The position numbers and the translations under genes were made by a program. A DNA stretch of 64,000 nucleotides. It comes from Streptococcus sp. VT 162. GTDB taxonomy: Bacteria; Bacillota; Bacilli; Lactobacillales; Streptococcaceae. Below, one piece after another: positions 19,569 to 32,466 of this stretch. The stretch is from contig CP007628.2 of the NCBI GenBank assembly GCA_000688775.2, positions 372,001 through 436,000 on the forward strand, in the 5' to 3' direction. The first letter of the stretch is position 1, and the number at the start of each line of letters is the position of its first letter. The notes beneath the pieces were generated by a model. That model saw only the letters and a list, made by a program, of their open reading frames with translations, was not told the DNA's origin and did not search any database.

Positions 19569-20425
19569 TGATTTTCCTTTCTAGCTAAGAGGGAGTGAGA
19601 GTATTCCTTTCGAGTTTGACTAGGTGTTTTATGAAAAAACTGTTTGTAGGCTTTTGAGAAATGTAGTGGGTCTGAAAAACCTACAGAATATGCAATGACT
19701 TTGATCGTTTCATTTGTGTGTTCTAGTAACTGTTGCGCACGGTTCATTCGAACGAAAAGTAAATATTCTTTTGGAGAGAGTTGGTGAAATTCTTTAAACA
19801 CACTAGTCAAGTAACTTCTATGAACCGATAGCTCTTTTGCTAAATCTTGAATGGTGAGCGATTGTGGATAGTGACTATCAATTAATCGTTTGCAGTCAAG
19901 ATAGAGTTGGTGGGTTGATGAAATATTCTCTTTTTTCTGATTGGGAGCAATCGTTCCTAGATGAAACATTAGTTCATGGAGTTGTCCCATGATGTGGAGT
20001 TGAGCCAATTCATTAGTTTTTGTAATCTGAGCAAAGCGGACAATATCTGAGATGAGTTTTGCAGTTGTCTGTGTATGACAGTTATTTGACTGGATGAGGT
20101 AGGATTGGTCAGAAATTTGAGATAGAGCAAAGTAGTCGGGTGTCCTCCCTCCAGTGATCCCCAACCAGTAGTAAGCCCAAGGATCCTGGTTATCTGCTTG
20201 ATAGAATGTTAATTCATCTGGTTTTAGTAAAAAGAAATCTCCTGCCTTTAAATCAACAATTTTCCCCTTATAATGGAATTGACCTTTTCCTTTAGTAATG
20301 TAATGTAGTACATAGGTATCTCGAATAGCTGGGCCAAAAGAATAGTTAGGCGTGCATTCTTCATAACCGTAGAAGCTAAGAGAAAGATCAATTGTTCCAG
20401 TCTGGTATTCTGAAAAAACGAGCAT
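19565..20425 (-). CDS. rafR: AraC-family activator of the raf/aga genes
   Basis: Encodes 286 aa. The N-terminal cupin effector domain (residues about 10-150) has [15 protein letters not shown] and [14 protein letters not shown]. Two C-terminal AraC helix-turn-helix motifs follow ([22 protein letters not shown] and [22 protein letters not shown]). It matches MsmR/RafR, which activates alpha-galactoside uptake in response to raffinose or melibiose. Transcribed divergently from aga across a 107-bp region that carries a cre site. GGTCACCTCC on the plus strand corresponds to its ribosome site. Confidence 0.88.
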   Translation of the reverse strand: MLVFSEYQTGTIDLSLSFYGYEECTPNYSFGPAIRDTYVLHYITKGKGQFHYKGKIVDLKAGDFFLLKPDELTFYQADNQDPWAYYWLGITGGRTPDYFALSQISDQSYLIQSNNCHTQTTAKLISDIVRFAQITKTNELAQLHIMGQLHELMFHLGTIAPNQKKENISSTHQLYLDCKRLIDSHYPQSLTIQDLAKELSVHRSYLTSVFKEFHQLSPKEYLLFVRMNRAQQLLEHTNETIKVIAYSVGFSDPLHFSKAYKQFFHKTPSQTRKEYSHSLLARKENQ

Positions 20426-20478
20426 GGGTCACCTCCTACCTAACATTTTACCATACTTTAGAGACATTTTTCTATTTT

Positions 20479-20492
20479 AGAAAGCGCTTTTA
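20479..20492. promoter_or_regulatory. catabolite-responsive element (cre) upstream of aga
   Basis: AGAAAGCGCTTTTA fits the cre consensus (TGWAANCGNTNWCA) at the central AAAGCGCTTT with mismatches at the outer bases. It lies between rafR and aga. CcpA binding here would repress the operon during glucose growth. Confidence 0.65.
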
Positions 20493-20532
20493 TTTGCTAA
20501 AATTTTATCAAGAAATGGATGAGGTACAATTT

Positions 20533-22695
20533 ATGGGAGTTCGAATAGAGAATAATCTATTTTACGTTGAGAGTAAAGGTTTAAGTTTAATTATTGAAAA
20601 TAGGGATGGGTTCTTATTATTAAAACATTTAGGAAAGACTATTAAGAACTATAGAGGGGCTAATAGTGTTTACGAACGCGATCATGCTTTTTCTGGTAAT
20701 CCCATAGCTACTAATCGAGCCTTTAGTTTGGATACTCAACGTCAGATTTTTGGACAACATGGCTTAGGTGACTTTAGAAAACCAACTTTACAGGTTCAGC
20801 ATGATGCAACTGAAGTAACAGACTTTCGATTTGTAGAAGCAAAGATTTTAAAAGGTCAGAATGGTCCACAGGGCTTACCTTCTCCTCACAGCATGGATGC
20901 TACAGAGACGCTTGTCTTGATTTTAAAAGATCCTCAAGCTAAACTTAGTCTGACTTTGTATTATACTGCTTTTGATAATGATGCGACAATTGCTAGTTAC
21001 AGCAAATTGAAAAATAATAGTAATCAGGAAGTTGTCATTCATAAGGACTTTTCTTTTATGGCTGATTTTCCTGCTGCAGCTTACGAAATAGTAACTTTGC
21101 AGGGAGCTTATGCTCGTGAAAAGACTGTCCGACGTCAACAGGTAGAGCAAGGAATCTTTTCGATTAGTTCGAACCGTGGAGCTTCTGGGCATGCTCAAAC
21201 ACCAGCCCTTCTATTATGTGATCAAGGAGTAACTGAGGATGCTGGGAATGTGTTTGCTATTCAACTGATGTATAGTGGAAACTTTGAAGCTTTTGTCCAA
21301 AAGAATCAACTGAATGAAGTTCGGGTGGCTATTGGCATTAATCCAGAAAACTTTTCTTGGAAGTTAAATCCTGAGGAAAATTTTGAAACACCGGTAGCTT
21401 TAGTGACCTATTCAGATAAGGGATTAACTGGTATCAGTCATGAAAGTCAGAATTTTGTACTTAAGCACATTATGCCAAGTAAATTTTCTAAAAAAGAGCG
21501 TCCAATTCTAATCAATAACTGGGAAGCTACCTACTTTGACTTTCAGAAAGAAAAACTGTTAGAACTAGCTGATGAAGCTAAGAAAGTTGGAATTGAACTT
21601 TTTGTATTAGATGATGGGTGGTTTGGTAATCGCTTTGATGATAATCGTGCTTTAGGTGATTGGGTTGTGAATGAGAAAAAGCTGGGTGGAAGTCTAGAAA
21701 GTCTGATTTCAGCGATCCATGAAAGAGGTTTGCAGTTTGGGCTTTGGTTAGAACCTGAGATGATTTCTGTTGATAGCGACTTGTATCGTAAACATCCTGA
21801 CTGGGCTATTCAGGTTCCAGGTTATGAGCATACCTATTCTCGAAATCAATTAGTACTTAATCTTGCCAATCCTCAGGTAGTAGAATATTTGAAAAATGTT
21901 TTAGATGAACTCCTCTCTCATCATGATATTGACTACATCAAATGGGATATGAACCGCAATATCACTAATCTGGGGAATGGTTCAGCCTACTTGGAAACCC
22001 AGATGCAGTCTCATCAGTATATGTTGGGGCTTTACGAACTCGTTTCTTATCTGACAGAGAAACACAGTCATATTCTCTTTGAGTCCTGCTCTGGTGGCGG
22101 TGGACGAAATGATCTCGGTATGATGCGTTATTTCCCACAAGTCTGGGCTAGTGATAATACTGATGCTATTGCACGTTTACCAATTCAATACGGTTCATCC
22201 TATCTCTATCCAACCATTTCTATGGGAGCTCATGTGTCAGCAGTACCAAATCATCAGATGGGACGAATGACACCATTGGAAACTCGTGGTCATGTAGCCA
22301 TGATGGGAAATCTGGGTTATGAGCTTGATTTGACAAGTTTATCAGATGAAGAGAAGGATGAGATTGCTAATCAGGTGAACTTGTATAAAGAATTGCGACC
22401 AGTAGTCCAGTTGGGAAACCAGTATAGGTTAATCAATCCCGATGCTGAATCCAATGAAGCAGCAGTTCAATTTAACTATGAGGATCAAACGATTGTAACC
22501 TATGTCCGAGTCCTGTCAGTTGTGGAAACAATGGAAACCACCTTGAAACTGAAAGACTTAGAGGTGGAAGGGCTTTATGAGCTGGAAGGGACAAACATTG
22601 TTTACTCGGGTGCAGAGCTCATGTATGCAGGTTTAACTGTTACCCTATCACCAGGAGATTTTTTGAGTAGACAGTATAAATTCAAGAGACTATAA
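20533..22695 (+). CDS. aga: alpha-galactosidase (GH36)
   Basis: Encodes 720 aa from the ATG at 20533 (GAGGT seven bases upstream); upstream in-frame Met codons would read through the promoter. Cytosolic GH36 enzyme removing terminal alpha-1,6-galactose from raffinose, melibiose and stachyose. The nucleophile Asp is in DYIKWDMNR and the acid/base Asp in WASDNTDA. The N-terminal beta-supersandwich and [10 protein letters not shown] are also typical. First gene of the aga-rafEFG group; released galactose feeds galKT and released sucrose feeds gtfA. Confidence 0.95.
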   Translation: MGVRIENNLFYVESKGLSLIIENRDGFLLLKHLGKTIKNYRGANSVYERDHAFSGNPIATNRAFSLDTQRQIFGQHGLGDFRKPTLQVQHDATEVTDFRFVEAKILKGQNGPQGLPSPHSMDATETLVLILKDPQAKLSLTLYYTAFDNDATIASYSKLKNNSNQEVVIHKDFSFMADFPAAAYEIVTLQGAYAREKTVRRQQVEQGIFSISSNRGASGHAQTPALLLCDQGVTEDAGNVFAIQLMYSGNFEAFVQKNQLNEVRVAIGINPENFSWKLNPEENFETPVALVTYSDKGLTGISHESQNFVLKHIMPSKFSKKERPILINNWEATYFDFQKEKLLELADEAKKVGIELFVLDDGWFGNRFDDNRALGDWVVNEKKLGGSLESLISAIHERGLQFGLWLEPEMISVDSDLYRKHPDWAIQVPGYEHTYSRNQLVLNLANPQVVEYLKNVLDELLSHHDIDYIKWDMNRNITNLGNGSAYLETQMQSHQYMLGLYELVSYLTEKHSHILFESCSGGGGRNDLGMMRYFPQVWASDNTDAIARLPIQYGSSYLYPTISMGAHVSAVPNHQMGRMTPLETRGHVAMMGNLGYELDLTSLSDEEKDEIANQVNLYKELRPVVQLGNQYRLINPDAESNEAAVQFNYEDQTIVTYVRVLSVVETMETTLKLKDLEVEGLYELEGTNIVYSGAELMYAGLTVTLSPGDFLSRQYKFKRL

Positions 22696-22729
22696 TAAAA
22701 GCGTATAAATTTATCAAGGAGGCATTCCA

Positions 22730-23980
22730 ATGAAATGGTATAAGAAAGCAGGTTTTCTTTTAGTAGCTGGGGCAAGTTTACTAGGCCTAGTGGCTTGTGG
22801 TCAGAACAATCAATCAGCTGATGGAAAGGTAACGATTGAGTTTTTTAACCAGAAGACCGAGATGGCAGATACCTTGCAAAGGATAGTGGATGATTTTGAG
22901 AAGGAACACCCTAATATTGATGTGAAGCTGACTACAGTACCTTCAGCTGGAATTGTGCTAAAGACTCGTATTTTATCAGGAGATGTTCCAGATATTATTA
23001 ATATCTATCCTCAAAATATGGATTTTCAGGAGTGGGCGAAGGCAGGCTATTTTGCAGATATGACAGGAAAACCCTATCTTGAGAACATCAAGAATGACTA
23101 TGCCGAAAAGTATGCGATTAATAATAAAGTTTATAGTGTGCCTTTAACGGCCAACCTTTATGGAATCTATTACAATAAAACGAAGTTTAAAGAATTAGGA
23201 CTTGAGGAACCGAAGACTTTTAAAGAGTTTCAAGAGATTGTTAAAAAGATAAAAGATAGTGGAAATTCTCCGTTTGCGGTTGCAGGCAATGAAGGCTGGA
23301 CATTAAATGGTTACCACCAACTTTCTCTCATTACTCTTACGGGTAGTGGAGACACGGCTAATAATTACCTTCGCTTTTCAAAACCAAACGCCATCTCATC
23401 AGATGATGCTATTTTAAAAGCAGATGCAGAACGACTCGATTTATTAGCAGATAATGCTCAAGATGGTTGGCGTGGTGCCTCTTATAATGATTCGGTGGTA
23501 GCATTTTCGAGTGAAAAAGCTTTGATGATGCCACAAGGATCATGGGCATTAGCCGCAATTAATCAACAGGATCCAAAATTTGAGGTGGGGATGTTTGCCT
23601 TCCCAGGCGAAGAAGTAGGAAAAGAAGTCACTGTTGGTGCAGGGGATATGGCATTATCAACTTCAGCTACTACCAAACACCCTAAGGAAACCGAAGAATT
23701 TATCAGCTATATGACTAGTCCAAAAGCTATGCAGTCATACTATGATGTAGATGGATCACCTGTTGCGGTAAAAGGCATACAGGAAAAAGAAGATTCAGCG
23801 CTTGCAGCTATTTCTAAACTGGCTTTTACGGACAAACATTATGTTTGGTTGGGCCAACGCTGGAACTCTGAAGAAGACTTTTTTAATCTAAGTGCAGGTT
23901 ACCTGATGGATAAAAATCTGAAAAATATGGCAAACAATCTCAATGCTTTCTTTAATCCAATGAAGGCAGATTTGGACTAG
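22730..23980 (+). CDS. rafE: raffinose/alpha-galactoside-binding lipoprotein
   Basis: Encodes 416 aa. A lipoprotein signal peptide ends in the lipobox LVAC with Cys23, which is lipidated and anchors the protein outside the membrane. The mature part is a CUT1-family (SBP type 1) extracellular solute-binding protein with VKLTTVPSAG and GSWALAAINQ segments. It delivers raffinose, stachyose and related sugars to RafFG. No ATPase is encoded nearby; pneumococcal RafEFG uses the shared ATPase MsmK/RafK encoded elsewhere, which is likely here too. Confidence 0.93.
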   Translation: MKWYKKAGFLLVAGASLLGLVACGQNNQSADGKVTIEFFNQKTEMADTLQRIVDDFEKEHPNIDVKLTTVPSAGIVLKTRILSGDVPDIINIYPQNMDFQEWAKAGYFADMTGKPYLENIKNDYAEKYAINNKVYSVPLTANLYGIYYNKTKFKELGLEEPKTFKEFQEIVKKIKDSGNSPFAVAGNEGWTLNGYHQLSLITLTGSGDTANNYLRFSKPNAISSDDAILKADAERLDLLADNAQDGWRGASYNDSVVAFSSEKALMMPQGSWALAAINQQDPKFEVGMFAFPGEEVGKEVTVGAGDMALSTSATTKHPKETEEFISYMTSPKAMQSYYDVDGSPVAVKGIQEKEDSALAAISKLAFTDKHYVWLGQRWNSEEDFFNLSAGYLMDKNLKNMANNLNAFFNPMKADLD

Positions 23981-23998
23981 AATAGGAGTTAAGATGAT

Positions 23999-24871
23999 AT
24001 GGCTATTCGAAAATTTTTAAATAAATACTGGGGTTGGACATTTTTGCTCATCCCGCTTGCTTTACAAGCTATCTTCTTTTACTTTCCAATGGTACAAGGT
24101 GCTTTCTATAGTTTGACTAACTGGACTGGATTGACCTATAATTATAAATTTGTTGGTTTGAATAACTACAAATTGTTGATGATTGATGGGAAATTCTTCA
24201 CAGCCATAGCCTTTACTTTGATTTTAACTCTGGCATTGATTATTGGAGAGATTACGATTGGGATGGTTGTGGCACGAGCCTTAAATTCTAAGATGAAGGG
24301 GCAGACCTTCTTTAGAGCTTGGTTCTTTTTCCCGGCTGTTTTGTCTGGTTTGACAGTTTCCTTGATTTTTAAACAATTTTTCAACTATGGGCTTCCAACG
24401 ATTGGAAGAATTTTAGGGCTTGGTTTTTTACAAGAGAGCCTATTAGGAACACCTGTCGGAGCGGTAGTGGCAACTATTTTTGTTCTTCTATGGCAAGGAG
24501 TAGCTATGCCAATCATTCTCTTTCTTGCTGGTCTTCAGAGTATTCCAAATGATATTTTAGAGGCAGCATCAATTGATGGTGCAACAAGTAAACAAACTTT
24601 TTGGAAGATTGAATTGCCCTATTTACTGCCAACGATCTCTATGGTTTTTATTCTGGCTCTTAAGTCCGGTTTGACAGCCTTTGACCAGATTTTTGCGTTG
24701 ACGAGTGGTGGTCCAAATAATGCTACAACGTCTCTTGGACTTTTAGTCTACAACTATGCTTTCAAGAGTAATCAATATGGATATGCGAATGCAATTGCCT
24801 TGATTTTATTCTTAATTATTGGAATTGTTTCTCTGATCCAAATTAAACTATCAAAGAAATTTGAAATCTAA
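23999..24871 (+). CDS. rafF: raffinose ABC transporter permease
   Basis: Encodes 290 aa. About six membrane helices, with the cytoplasmic EAA loop EAASIDGATSKQTFWKIELP that couples to the ATPase. The start is set at 23999; an ATG at 23994 opens a frame that stops at once. AGGAG precedes it. Pairs with RafG to form the CUT1 channel. Confidence 0.93.
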   Translation: MAIRKFLNKYWGWTFLLIPLALQAIFFYFPMVQGAFYSLTNWTGLTYNYKFVGLNNYKLLMIDGKFFTAIAFTLILTLALIIGEITIGMVVARALNSKMKGQTFFRAWFFFPAVLSGLTVSLIFKQFFNYGLPTIGRILGLGFLQESLLGTPVGAVVATIFVLLWQGVAMPIILFLAGLQSIPNDILEAASIDGATSKQTFWKIELPYLLPTISMVFILALKSGLTAFDQIFALTSGGPNNATTSLGLLVYNYAFKSNQYGYANAIALILFLIIGIVSLIQIKLSKKFEI

Positions 24872-24887
24872 TAGAGGAGTCCTACAC

Positions 24888-25721
24888 ATGAAAAAAGAAG
24901 AAAAATTGAATCAGTTTTGGAAATACGTCCTCTTGATAGTCGGTGGTATTCTTATACTTGTTCCTTTGTTGGTAACGGTATTTAGTTCTTTCAAGACAAC
25001 TAAGGATATCATGAATCATTTCTTTAGTTTGCCCAATCCTTTTACCTTAAGTAATTATGAACGATTAATTTCGGATGGAATTGGAGGCTATTTCTGGAAT
25101 TCAGCAGTTATTACGGTGTTATCATTGATTGTAGTAGCTTTCTTTATACCAGCTGCAGCTTATTCCATTGCTCGAAATATGTCCAAGAAAAAAGCCTTTG
25201 CAATTATGTATTCGCTCTTGATCTTAGGGATATTTGTTCCATTTCAGGTGATTATGATTCCCATCACAGTTATGATGAGTAAACTAGGTTTAGCAAATAT
25301 GTGGGGGCTAGTAATACTCTACCTAACTTATGCTATTCCACAGACTCTCTTCTTGTATGTTGGTTATATAAAAATCAGTGTACCGGATAGTTTGGATGAA
25401 GCTGCGGAAATCGATGGGGCTGATCGTTTTACAACTTATCGTCGAATCATTTTTCCAATGTTGAAGCCCATGCATGCGACAACTTTGATCATCAATGCTC
25501 TCTGGTTCTGGAATGACTTTATGTTGCCACTCTTGATTCTGAATAAGGATTCCAAGATGTGGACTTTGCCTCTCTTCCAATACAACTACCAAGGTCAGTA
25601 CTTCAATGACTATGGTCCAAGTTTTGCATCTTATATTGTGGGAATTGTAACGATAACCATTGTCTACCTCATCTTCCAAAAACATATCATTTCAGGAATG
25701 AGTAACGGGGCAGTGAAGTAA
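24888..25721 (+). CDS. rafG: raffinose ABC transporter permease
   Basis: Encodes 277 aa from the ATG at 24888 (AGAGGAGT upstream). Six membrane helices and an EAA loop EAAEIDGADRFTTYRRIIFP. It is the second half of the sugar channel with RafF. The gene is followed by a long hairpin element and then gtfA. Confidence 0.93.
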   Translation: MKKEEKLNQFWKYVLLIVGGILILVPLLVTVFSSFKTTKDIMNHFFSLPNPFTLSNYERLISDGIGGYFWNSAVITVLSLIVVAFFIPAAAYSIARNMSKKKAFAIMYSLLILGIFVPFQVIMIPITVMMSKLGLANMWGLVILYLTYAIPQTLFLYVGYIKISVPDSLDEAAEIDGADRFTTYRRIIFPMLKPMHATTLIINALWFWNDFMLPLLILNKDSKMWTLPLFQYNYQGQYFNDYGPSFASYIVGIVTITIVYLIFQKHIISGMSNGAVK

Positions 25722-25742
25722 CAAGATACAAAGCCCGTTAAA

Positions 25743-25817
25743 AGCTCACAGTGAAAATAGGGAATCTGAATAAGAAGCCTTGGCTTCTTGGAAGATTCAT
25801 CTTTTTCACACAGAGCT
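25743..25817. repeat. 75-bp imperfect palindrome between rafG and gtfA
   Basis: Nested arms pair from the outside inwards: AGCTC with GAGCT (25743-25747, 25813-25817), GTGAAAA with TTTTTCAC, GAATCT with AGATTC, and AAGAAGCC with GGCTTCTT at the centre. It may act as a transcript-processing or attenuation hairpin, or be a small palindromic repeat. The rest of the 292-bp spacer has a second hairpin (GAAGCCA...TGGCTTTC, 25967-25992) just before gtfA and no ORF. Confidence 0.6.
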
Positions 25818-26013
25818 TAGGGCGTGTTCAATTAAGATACAAAGGAACGGTTCAGCTTACTGACAATTCTATGTAGAAAACAAGAAAATAGTACTTAATT
25901 GCTTGCAGTCTATAGTAGTACGAGTTCAATATGAACAAAAACCTAAAAATATCTTTCATTTACGAAGCCAGGTCATATAAGACTTGGCTTTCATCAGAAA
26001 AAGGAGACCATCT

Positions 26014-27456
26014 ATGACCATTCAAAATAAAACCATGTTGATTACTTACTCAGATAGTCTTGGAAATAACCTTAAAGACTTGTATGAGAATTTGGAAGAA
26101 CATTTTGGCGATGCTATTGGAGGAGTTCACCTTCTACCATTTTTCCCGTCAACAGGAGATCGTGGATTTGCACCAGTTGACTATGATGAAGTGGATCCAG
26201 CGTTTGGTGATTGGGAGGATGTTAAGCGTTTAGGTGAGAAATATTATCTTATGTTTGACTTTATGATTAACCATCTTTCTCGTCAATCGAAATATTATAA
26301 GGACTATCAAGAAAAACATGAAGCTAGTGAATTTAAAGATCTCTTTTTAAACTGGGATAAGTTTTGGCCGGAAAATCGTCCGACACAGGCTGATGTAGAT
26401 TTAATTTACAAGCGAAAGGACCGTGCACCAAAGCAAGAGATTGTTTTTGCAGATGGTTCAGTAGAACATTTGTGGAATACCTTTGGTGAGGAGCAGATTG
26501 ATCTTGATGTGACCAAAGAAGTAACGATGGCATTTATCCGTAAGACGATTCAACATCTAGCAAGTAACGGGTGTGATTTGATTCGTCTAGATGCTTTTGC
26601 TTACGCAGTGAAGAAATTGGATACCAATGATTTCTTTGTGGAACCAGATATTTGGAATTTATTGGACAAAGTTCGAGATATCGCTGCTGAGTATGGGACA
26701 GAGCTCTTACCTGAGATTCATGAACACTATTCGATTCAGTTTAAAATAGCGGACCATGATTACTATGTTTACGATTTTGCCCTTCCAATGGTGACCCTTT
26801 ATACTCTTTACAGTTCCAGAACAGAGCGTTTGGCTAAGTGGTTAAAGATGAGCCCGATGAAGCAATTTACGACACTAGATACCCATGATGGGATTGGAGT
26901 GGTGGATGTCAAGGATATCCTGACTGATGAGGAAATTGACTATGCTTCAAATGAGCTCTATAAGGTTGGAGCGAATGTCAAACGTAAGTACTCTAGTGCA
27001 GAGTATAACAACCTAGATATCTACCAAATCAATTCAACCTACTATTCTGCGCTTGGAGATGATGATGTCAAGTATTTCCTCGCTCGTTTGATTCAAGCTT
27101 TTGCTCCAGGCATTCCTCAGGTTTACTATGTGGGTCTATTAGCAGGAAAAAATGACTTGAAATTATTAGAAGAAACTAAAGAAGGTCGAAATATTAATCG
27201 TCATTACTATAGCAACGAGGAAATAGCAGAAGAAGTTCAACGTCCTGTGGTGAAGTCCCTTCTCAATCTATTTTCTTTCCGTAATCAATCAGAGGCCTTT
27301 GACCTAGAAGGGACTATTGACGTTGAAACACCAACAGCTCATAGCATTGTAATCAAACGTCAAAATAAAGACAAGTCTGTAACAGCAGTAGCAGAAATTG
27401 ATCTGCAAAGTCAGACCTATCAAGTAGTGGAAAACGGCAGAAAAATTCAGTTCTAG
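26014..27456 (+). CDS. gtfA: sucrose phosphorylase
   Basis: Encodes 480 aa from the ATG at 26014 (AAAGGAGA upstream), the length of streptococcal GtfA. A GH13_18 enzyme that splits sucrose with phosphate into glucose-1-phosphate and fructose. Nucleophile Asp in [10 protein letters not shown], acid/base Glu in LLPEIHEHY, transition-state Asp in LDTHDGIG. It consumes the sucrose left when Aga removes galactose from raffinose, so it completes the pathway encoded by the genes upstream. Confidence 0.95.
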   Translation: MTIQNKTMLITYSDSLGNNLKDLYENLEEHFGDAIGGVHLLPFFPSTGDRGFAPVDYDEVDPAFGDWEDVKRLGEKYYLMFDFMINHLSRQSKYYKDYQEKHEASEFKDLFLNWDKFWPENRPTQADVDLIYKRKDRAPKQEIVFADGSVEHLWNTFGEEQIDLDVTKEVTMAFIRKTIQHLASNGCDLIRLDAFAYAVKKLDTNDFFVEPDIWNLLDKVRDIAAEYGTELLPEIHEHYSIQFKIADHDYYVYDFALPMVTLYTLYSSRTERLAKWLKMSPMKQFTTLDTHDGIGVVDVKDILTDEEIDYASNELYKVGANVKRKYSSAEYNNLDIYQINSTYYSALGDDDVKYFLARLIQAFAPGIPQVYYVGLLAGKNDLKLLEETKEGRNINRHYYSNEEIAEEVQRPVVKSLLNLFSFRNQSEAFDLEGTIDVETPTAHSIVIKRQNKDKSVTAVAEIDLQSQTYQVVENGRKIQF

Positions 27457-27522
27457 TGCTATATTGATGATAGAATTTTTTGTGGTGAAAACGTGTTCAT
27501 TGTTCCCAAATGACGGAAAAAA

Positions 27523-27531
27523 TGGTAGAAT
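27523..27531 (+). promoter_or_regulatory. extended -10 promoter of the O-antigen-ligase-like gene
   Basis: TGGTAGAAT (27523-27531). Transcription would start near 27538, downstream of the ATG at 27510, which argues for the TTG at 27588 as the true start. Confidence 0.55.
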
Positions 27532-27587
27532 ATAAAGATAGTTTAGCATTTATCTTCTGGAGAAATCCAGAACAGAAAGGATCCGTT

Positions 27588-28781
27588 TTGAAATCAATTG
27601 GATTACTGGATAAGATAAGAGGGCTTTCGAAAAAAGATTTCTTTTTATATTTGATGATCATAAGTATCTTTTTACCTTTTTATTTATTCTTAGGGCTCTT
27701 TGCTTTATATTTGATAGGTTTACTTGTTACTGGGGAGATGAAGGGAATTATCAAAGGATTGGCCAAACATCCTGTACTTCTCTTTTTTATTGCCTACAGT
27801 AGTATCATCTCTATCGTCGCTAAGAATTGGCTTGGATTGGTTGCATCTTTACTGATGTTTCTCTTCCTCATTTTCTTTAGTTTCTACCAGAAACGTCTGA
27901 CACATGCTTTCTTTCGACTGATACTGCAGACAATCTTGTTTGGTAGTGTGCTCTCTGCGGCTTTTGCTACTTTGGAGCATTTCCAAATTGTAAAGAAATT
28001 TAACTATGCCTTTCTTTCGCCCAATATGCAGGTATGGCATCAGAATCGGGCAGAAGTGACCTTTTTTAATCCTAATTACTATGGAATTATTTGTTGTTTC
28101 TGTATCATGATTGCCTTCTATCTCTTTACAACGACCAAGTTGAATTGGTTGAAGGTATTCTGTGTGATTGCAGGCTTTGTTAATCTCTTTGGATTGAACT
28201 TTACGCAAAATCGAACTGCCTTTCCTGCTATTATCGCTGGAGCCATCATTTATCTCTTTACAACCATTAAAAACTGGAAGGCCTTTTGGCTTAGTATCGG
28301 GGTCTTTGCGATTGGCTTGAGTTTCCTTTTTTCTAGTGATTTGGGAGTTCGGATGGGGACTTTAGATTCCTCTATGGAAGAACGCATTTCTATCTGGGAT
28401 GCTGGGATGGCCTTGTTTAAGCAAAATCCTTTTTGGGGGGAGGGGCCATTGACCTATATGCACTCTTATCCTCGGATAAATGCTCCTTATCATGAACATG
28501 CTCACAGCCTTTATATTGATACGATTCTGAGTTACGGAATTGTGGGAACCATTTTATTAGCTTTGTCTTCTGTTGCTCCTGTTCGTTTGATGATGGATAT
28601 GAGTCAGGAGTCGGGGAAACGTCCAATTATCGGTCTTTATCTATCTTTCCTTACAGTGGTTGCTGTGCATGGAATCTTTGACTTGGCCCTTTTCTGGATT
28701 CAGTCAGGCTTCATTTTCTTGTTAGTTATGTGCAGTATTCCATTGGAGCGTCGAACTTTGGTATCAGACATGACGGATTAA
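27588..28781 (+). CDS. O-antigen ligase/polymerase-like membrane protein
   Basis: Encodes 397 aa from the TTG at 27588, which has AAAGG seven bases upstream. A start at 27510 would lie upstream of the promoter. About ten to twelve membrane helices. A large loop holds WHQNRAEVTFFNPNYYGI and the Wzy/WaaL-C-like PYHEHAHSLYIDTILSYGIVG, typical of the PF04932 superfamily. These enzymes join or polymerise lipid-linked glycans outside the membrane; the acceptor here is unknown. It stands alone behind gtfA with its own promoter and terminator. Confidence 0.78.
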   Translation: MKSIGLLDKIRGLSKKDFFLYLMIISIFLPFYLFLGLFALYLIGLLVTGEMKGIIKGLAKHPVLLFFIAYSSIISIVAKNWLGLVASLLMFLFLIFFSFYQKRLTHAFFRLILQTILFGSVLSAAFATLEHFQIVKKFNYAFLSPNMQVWHQNRAEVTFFNPNYYGIICCFCIMIAFYLFTTTKLNWLKVFCVIAGFVNLFGLNFTQNRTAFPAIIAGAIIYLFTTIKNWKAFWLSIGVFAIGLSFLFSSDLGVRMGTLDSSMEERISIWDAGMALFKQNPFWGEGPLTYMHSYPRINAPYHEHAHSLYIDTILSYGIVGTILLALSSVAPVRLMMDMSQESGKRPIIGLYLSFLTVVAVHGIFDLALFWIQSGFIFLLVMCSIPLERRTLVSDMTD

Positions 28782-28794
28782 GTTTATAAGATTG

Positions 28795-28824
28795 AAATCT
28801 TCTACCTTGAGTAGGAGATTTTTT
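28795..28824 (+). terminator. terminator of the ligase-like gene
   Basis: AAATCTTCTAC (28795-28805) pairs with GTAGGAGATTT (28811-28821) with one mismatch; T-run follows. Confidence 0.8.
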
Positions 28825-28855
28825 ACTGAGAAAAATTAGTTCTAAATCGAAATAG

Positions 28856-28905
28856 TTGACAGTTAGAATAATAAGTATTATAATGGAATATAATTCGATA
28901 TCGAA
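28856..28905 (+). promoter_or_regulatory. marR operon promoter and palindromic operator
   Basis: TTGACA (28856-28861), 17 bp, TATAAT (28879-28884). The perfect palindrome TTCGATATCGAA (28894-28905) lies at the transcription start, and a related half-site AATCGAAAT lies just upstream of the -35 (28845-28853). The placement fits autorepression by the MarR protein encoded immediately downstream. Confidence 0.8.
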
Positions 28906-28921
28906 ATAAATTGGAGGTGCT

Positions 28922-29365
28922 ATGAAAGATAGTCATTTGGTAGCCCATCATATTCGTTTGTTAAATGGGCGGATTTTTCAAAAGCTACTGAATCAGGATC
29001 CTGAGACTCTTTATCGGAGTGAACAGGGAAAGATTTTAGCGGTTTTATGGAATAGTGAAACTGGCTGTGCAACTGCGACAGATATTGCGCTGGCGACTGG
29101 TCTTGCTAACAATACGCTCACAACCATGATAAAGAATCTTGAGGAGCAAAACCTGGTCATCATTAGCCCATGTGGAATAGATAAGAGAAAGAAATATGTC
29201 AAGCTAACGGAGCAAGGTTGGTCCCAGAAAGAAGTGGGCCATCGCATCAGTCAAAAGTTGGATGCTATTTTTTATAAAGGATTCTCTGAGGAAGAAATTC
29301 GCCAATTTGAAAGTTATCAGGAACGCATTTTGGACAATCTGAAAGAGAAAGCAAATGAGGAATAA
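28922..29365 (+). CDS. MarR-family transcriptional regulator
   Basis: Encodes 147 aa. A winged helix-turn-helix occupies residues about 40-110: ATDIALATGLANNTLTTMIKNLEEQNLV, then a wing with KRKKYVKLTEQG. The flanking helices form the dimer interface. First gene of an operon with a tandem NTF2-like protein and an EgtUV-type transporter. It probably represses its own promoter at the TTCGATATCGAA site. The Cys residues (TGCATATD, ISPCGID) could make it thiol-responsive, which would suit an ergothioneine operon; that is inference. Confidence 0.88.
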   Translation: MKDSHLVAHHIRLLNGRIFQKLLNQDPETLYRSEQGKILAVLWNSETGCATATDIALATGLANNTLTTMIKNLEEQNLVIISPCGIDKRKKYVKLTEQGWSQKEVGHRISQKLDAIFYKGFSEEEIRQFESYQERILDNLKEKANEE

Positions 29366-29368
29366 AAT

Positions 29369-30133
29369 ATGTCAAAACAAGTTGAAAATGCACGAAATCT
29401 ATATATTCATGCTATTCAAGACGGGCGAGTTGCTGAGACTCAAGCTCAGTCCGTTGGAGATACCTACATTCAACACTCGACAGGCGTGCCAGATGGGAAA
29501 GAAGGGTTTGCGGCTTTCTTTGCAAATTTCTTTGAGCGTTATCCCGAGCGTGAGATCAAGATTGTCCGTACTATTGAGGATGGCAATCTGGTCTTTGTTC
29601 ATGTTCATCAATATCTCAATGGCGGGGGAGCTCAATGGGTGACAACGGATACTTTCCGTGCGGATGAGAATGGGCGTATCGTGGAGCATTGGGATGTCAT
29701 TGACTACTATCGCGCTCCAGAAAATGGACAGTTAGACCAGATCTTTGGAGATTTTGAAATCACAGATTTGGATAAGACAGCAGAAAATAAAAAATTGGTT
29801 CGCCGTTTCTTGACAGAAATCTTTCAAAACGGCGAACTAGAGCAGTGGAATGATTATGTGGCAGAAGATTTGATTCAGCATAATCATGAGATTGGCCAAG
29901 GAAGTGCTGCTTATAAAAACTATGTGGCTGAACAGGGTGTCACTTTTGACTTTGTTTTCCAGCTTTTGGGACAAGGAAACTATGTGGTTAGCTATGGACA
30001 GACTCAGATAGATGGGGTGCCTTATGCTGAGTATGACATCTTCCGTTTGGAGAATGGCTTGGTTGTGGAGCATTGGGATAATAAGGAAGTTATGCCTAAG
30101 GTAGAAGACTTGACTAATCGAGGAAAGTTTTAA
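29369..30133 (+). CDS. tandem NTF2/SnoaL-like protein
   Basis: Encodes 254 aa built from two NTF2-like (SnoaL) halves, about residues 4-120 and 135-250. Each carries the repeated pattern (YIQHSTG / LIQHNHEIGQG, then GRIVEHWDVIDYY / GLVVEHWDNKEVMP). The fold makes a cone-shaped pocket that binds small hydrophobic or ring molecules, sometimes with isomerase or hydrolase activity. The location 3 nt after marR and 14 nt before the transporter ATPase suggests it handles the imported compound or its products. No characterised function known to me. Confidence 0.82.
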   Translation: MSKQVENARNLYIHAIQDGRVAETQAQSVGDTYIQHSTGVPDGKEGFAAFFANFFERYPEREIKIVRTIEDGNLVFVHVHQYLNGGGAQWVTTDTFRADENGRIVEHWDVIDYYRAPENGQLDQIFGDFEITDLDKTAENKKLVRRFLTEIFQNGELEQWNDYVAEDLIQHNHEIGQGSAAYKNYVAEQGVTFDFVFQLLGQGNYVVSYGQTQIDGVPYAEYDIFRLENGLVVEHWDNKEVMPKVEDLTNRGKF

Positions 30134-30147
30134 ATAGAGGACAAAGA

Positions 30148-32389
<2,242 letters not shown>

Positions 32390-32437
32390 CTTGAGAATAG
32401 CAAACTCAACTTTGGCTAAACGACCATATAGAAAAAT

Positions 32438-32466
32438 GCTCAGACAATCTTGTCTGGGCTTTTTTG
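32438..32466 (+). terminator. egtU terminator
   Basis: GCTCAGACA (32438-32446) pairs with TGTCTGGGC (32451-32459), then TTTTTTG. Confidence 0.85.
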
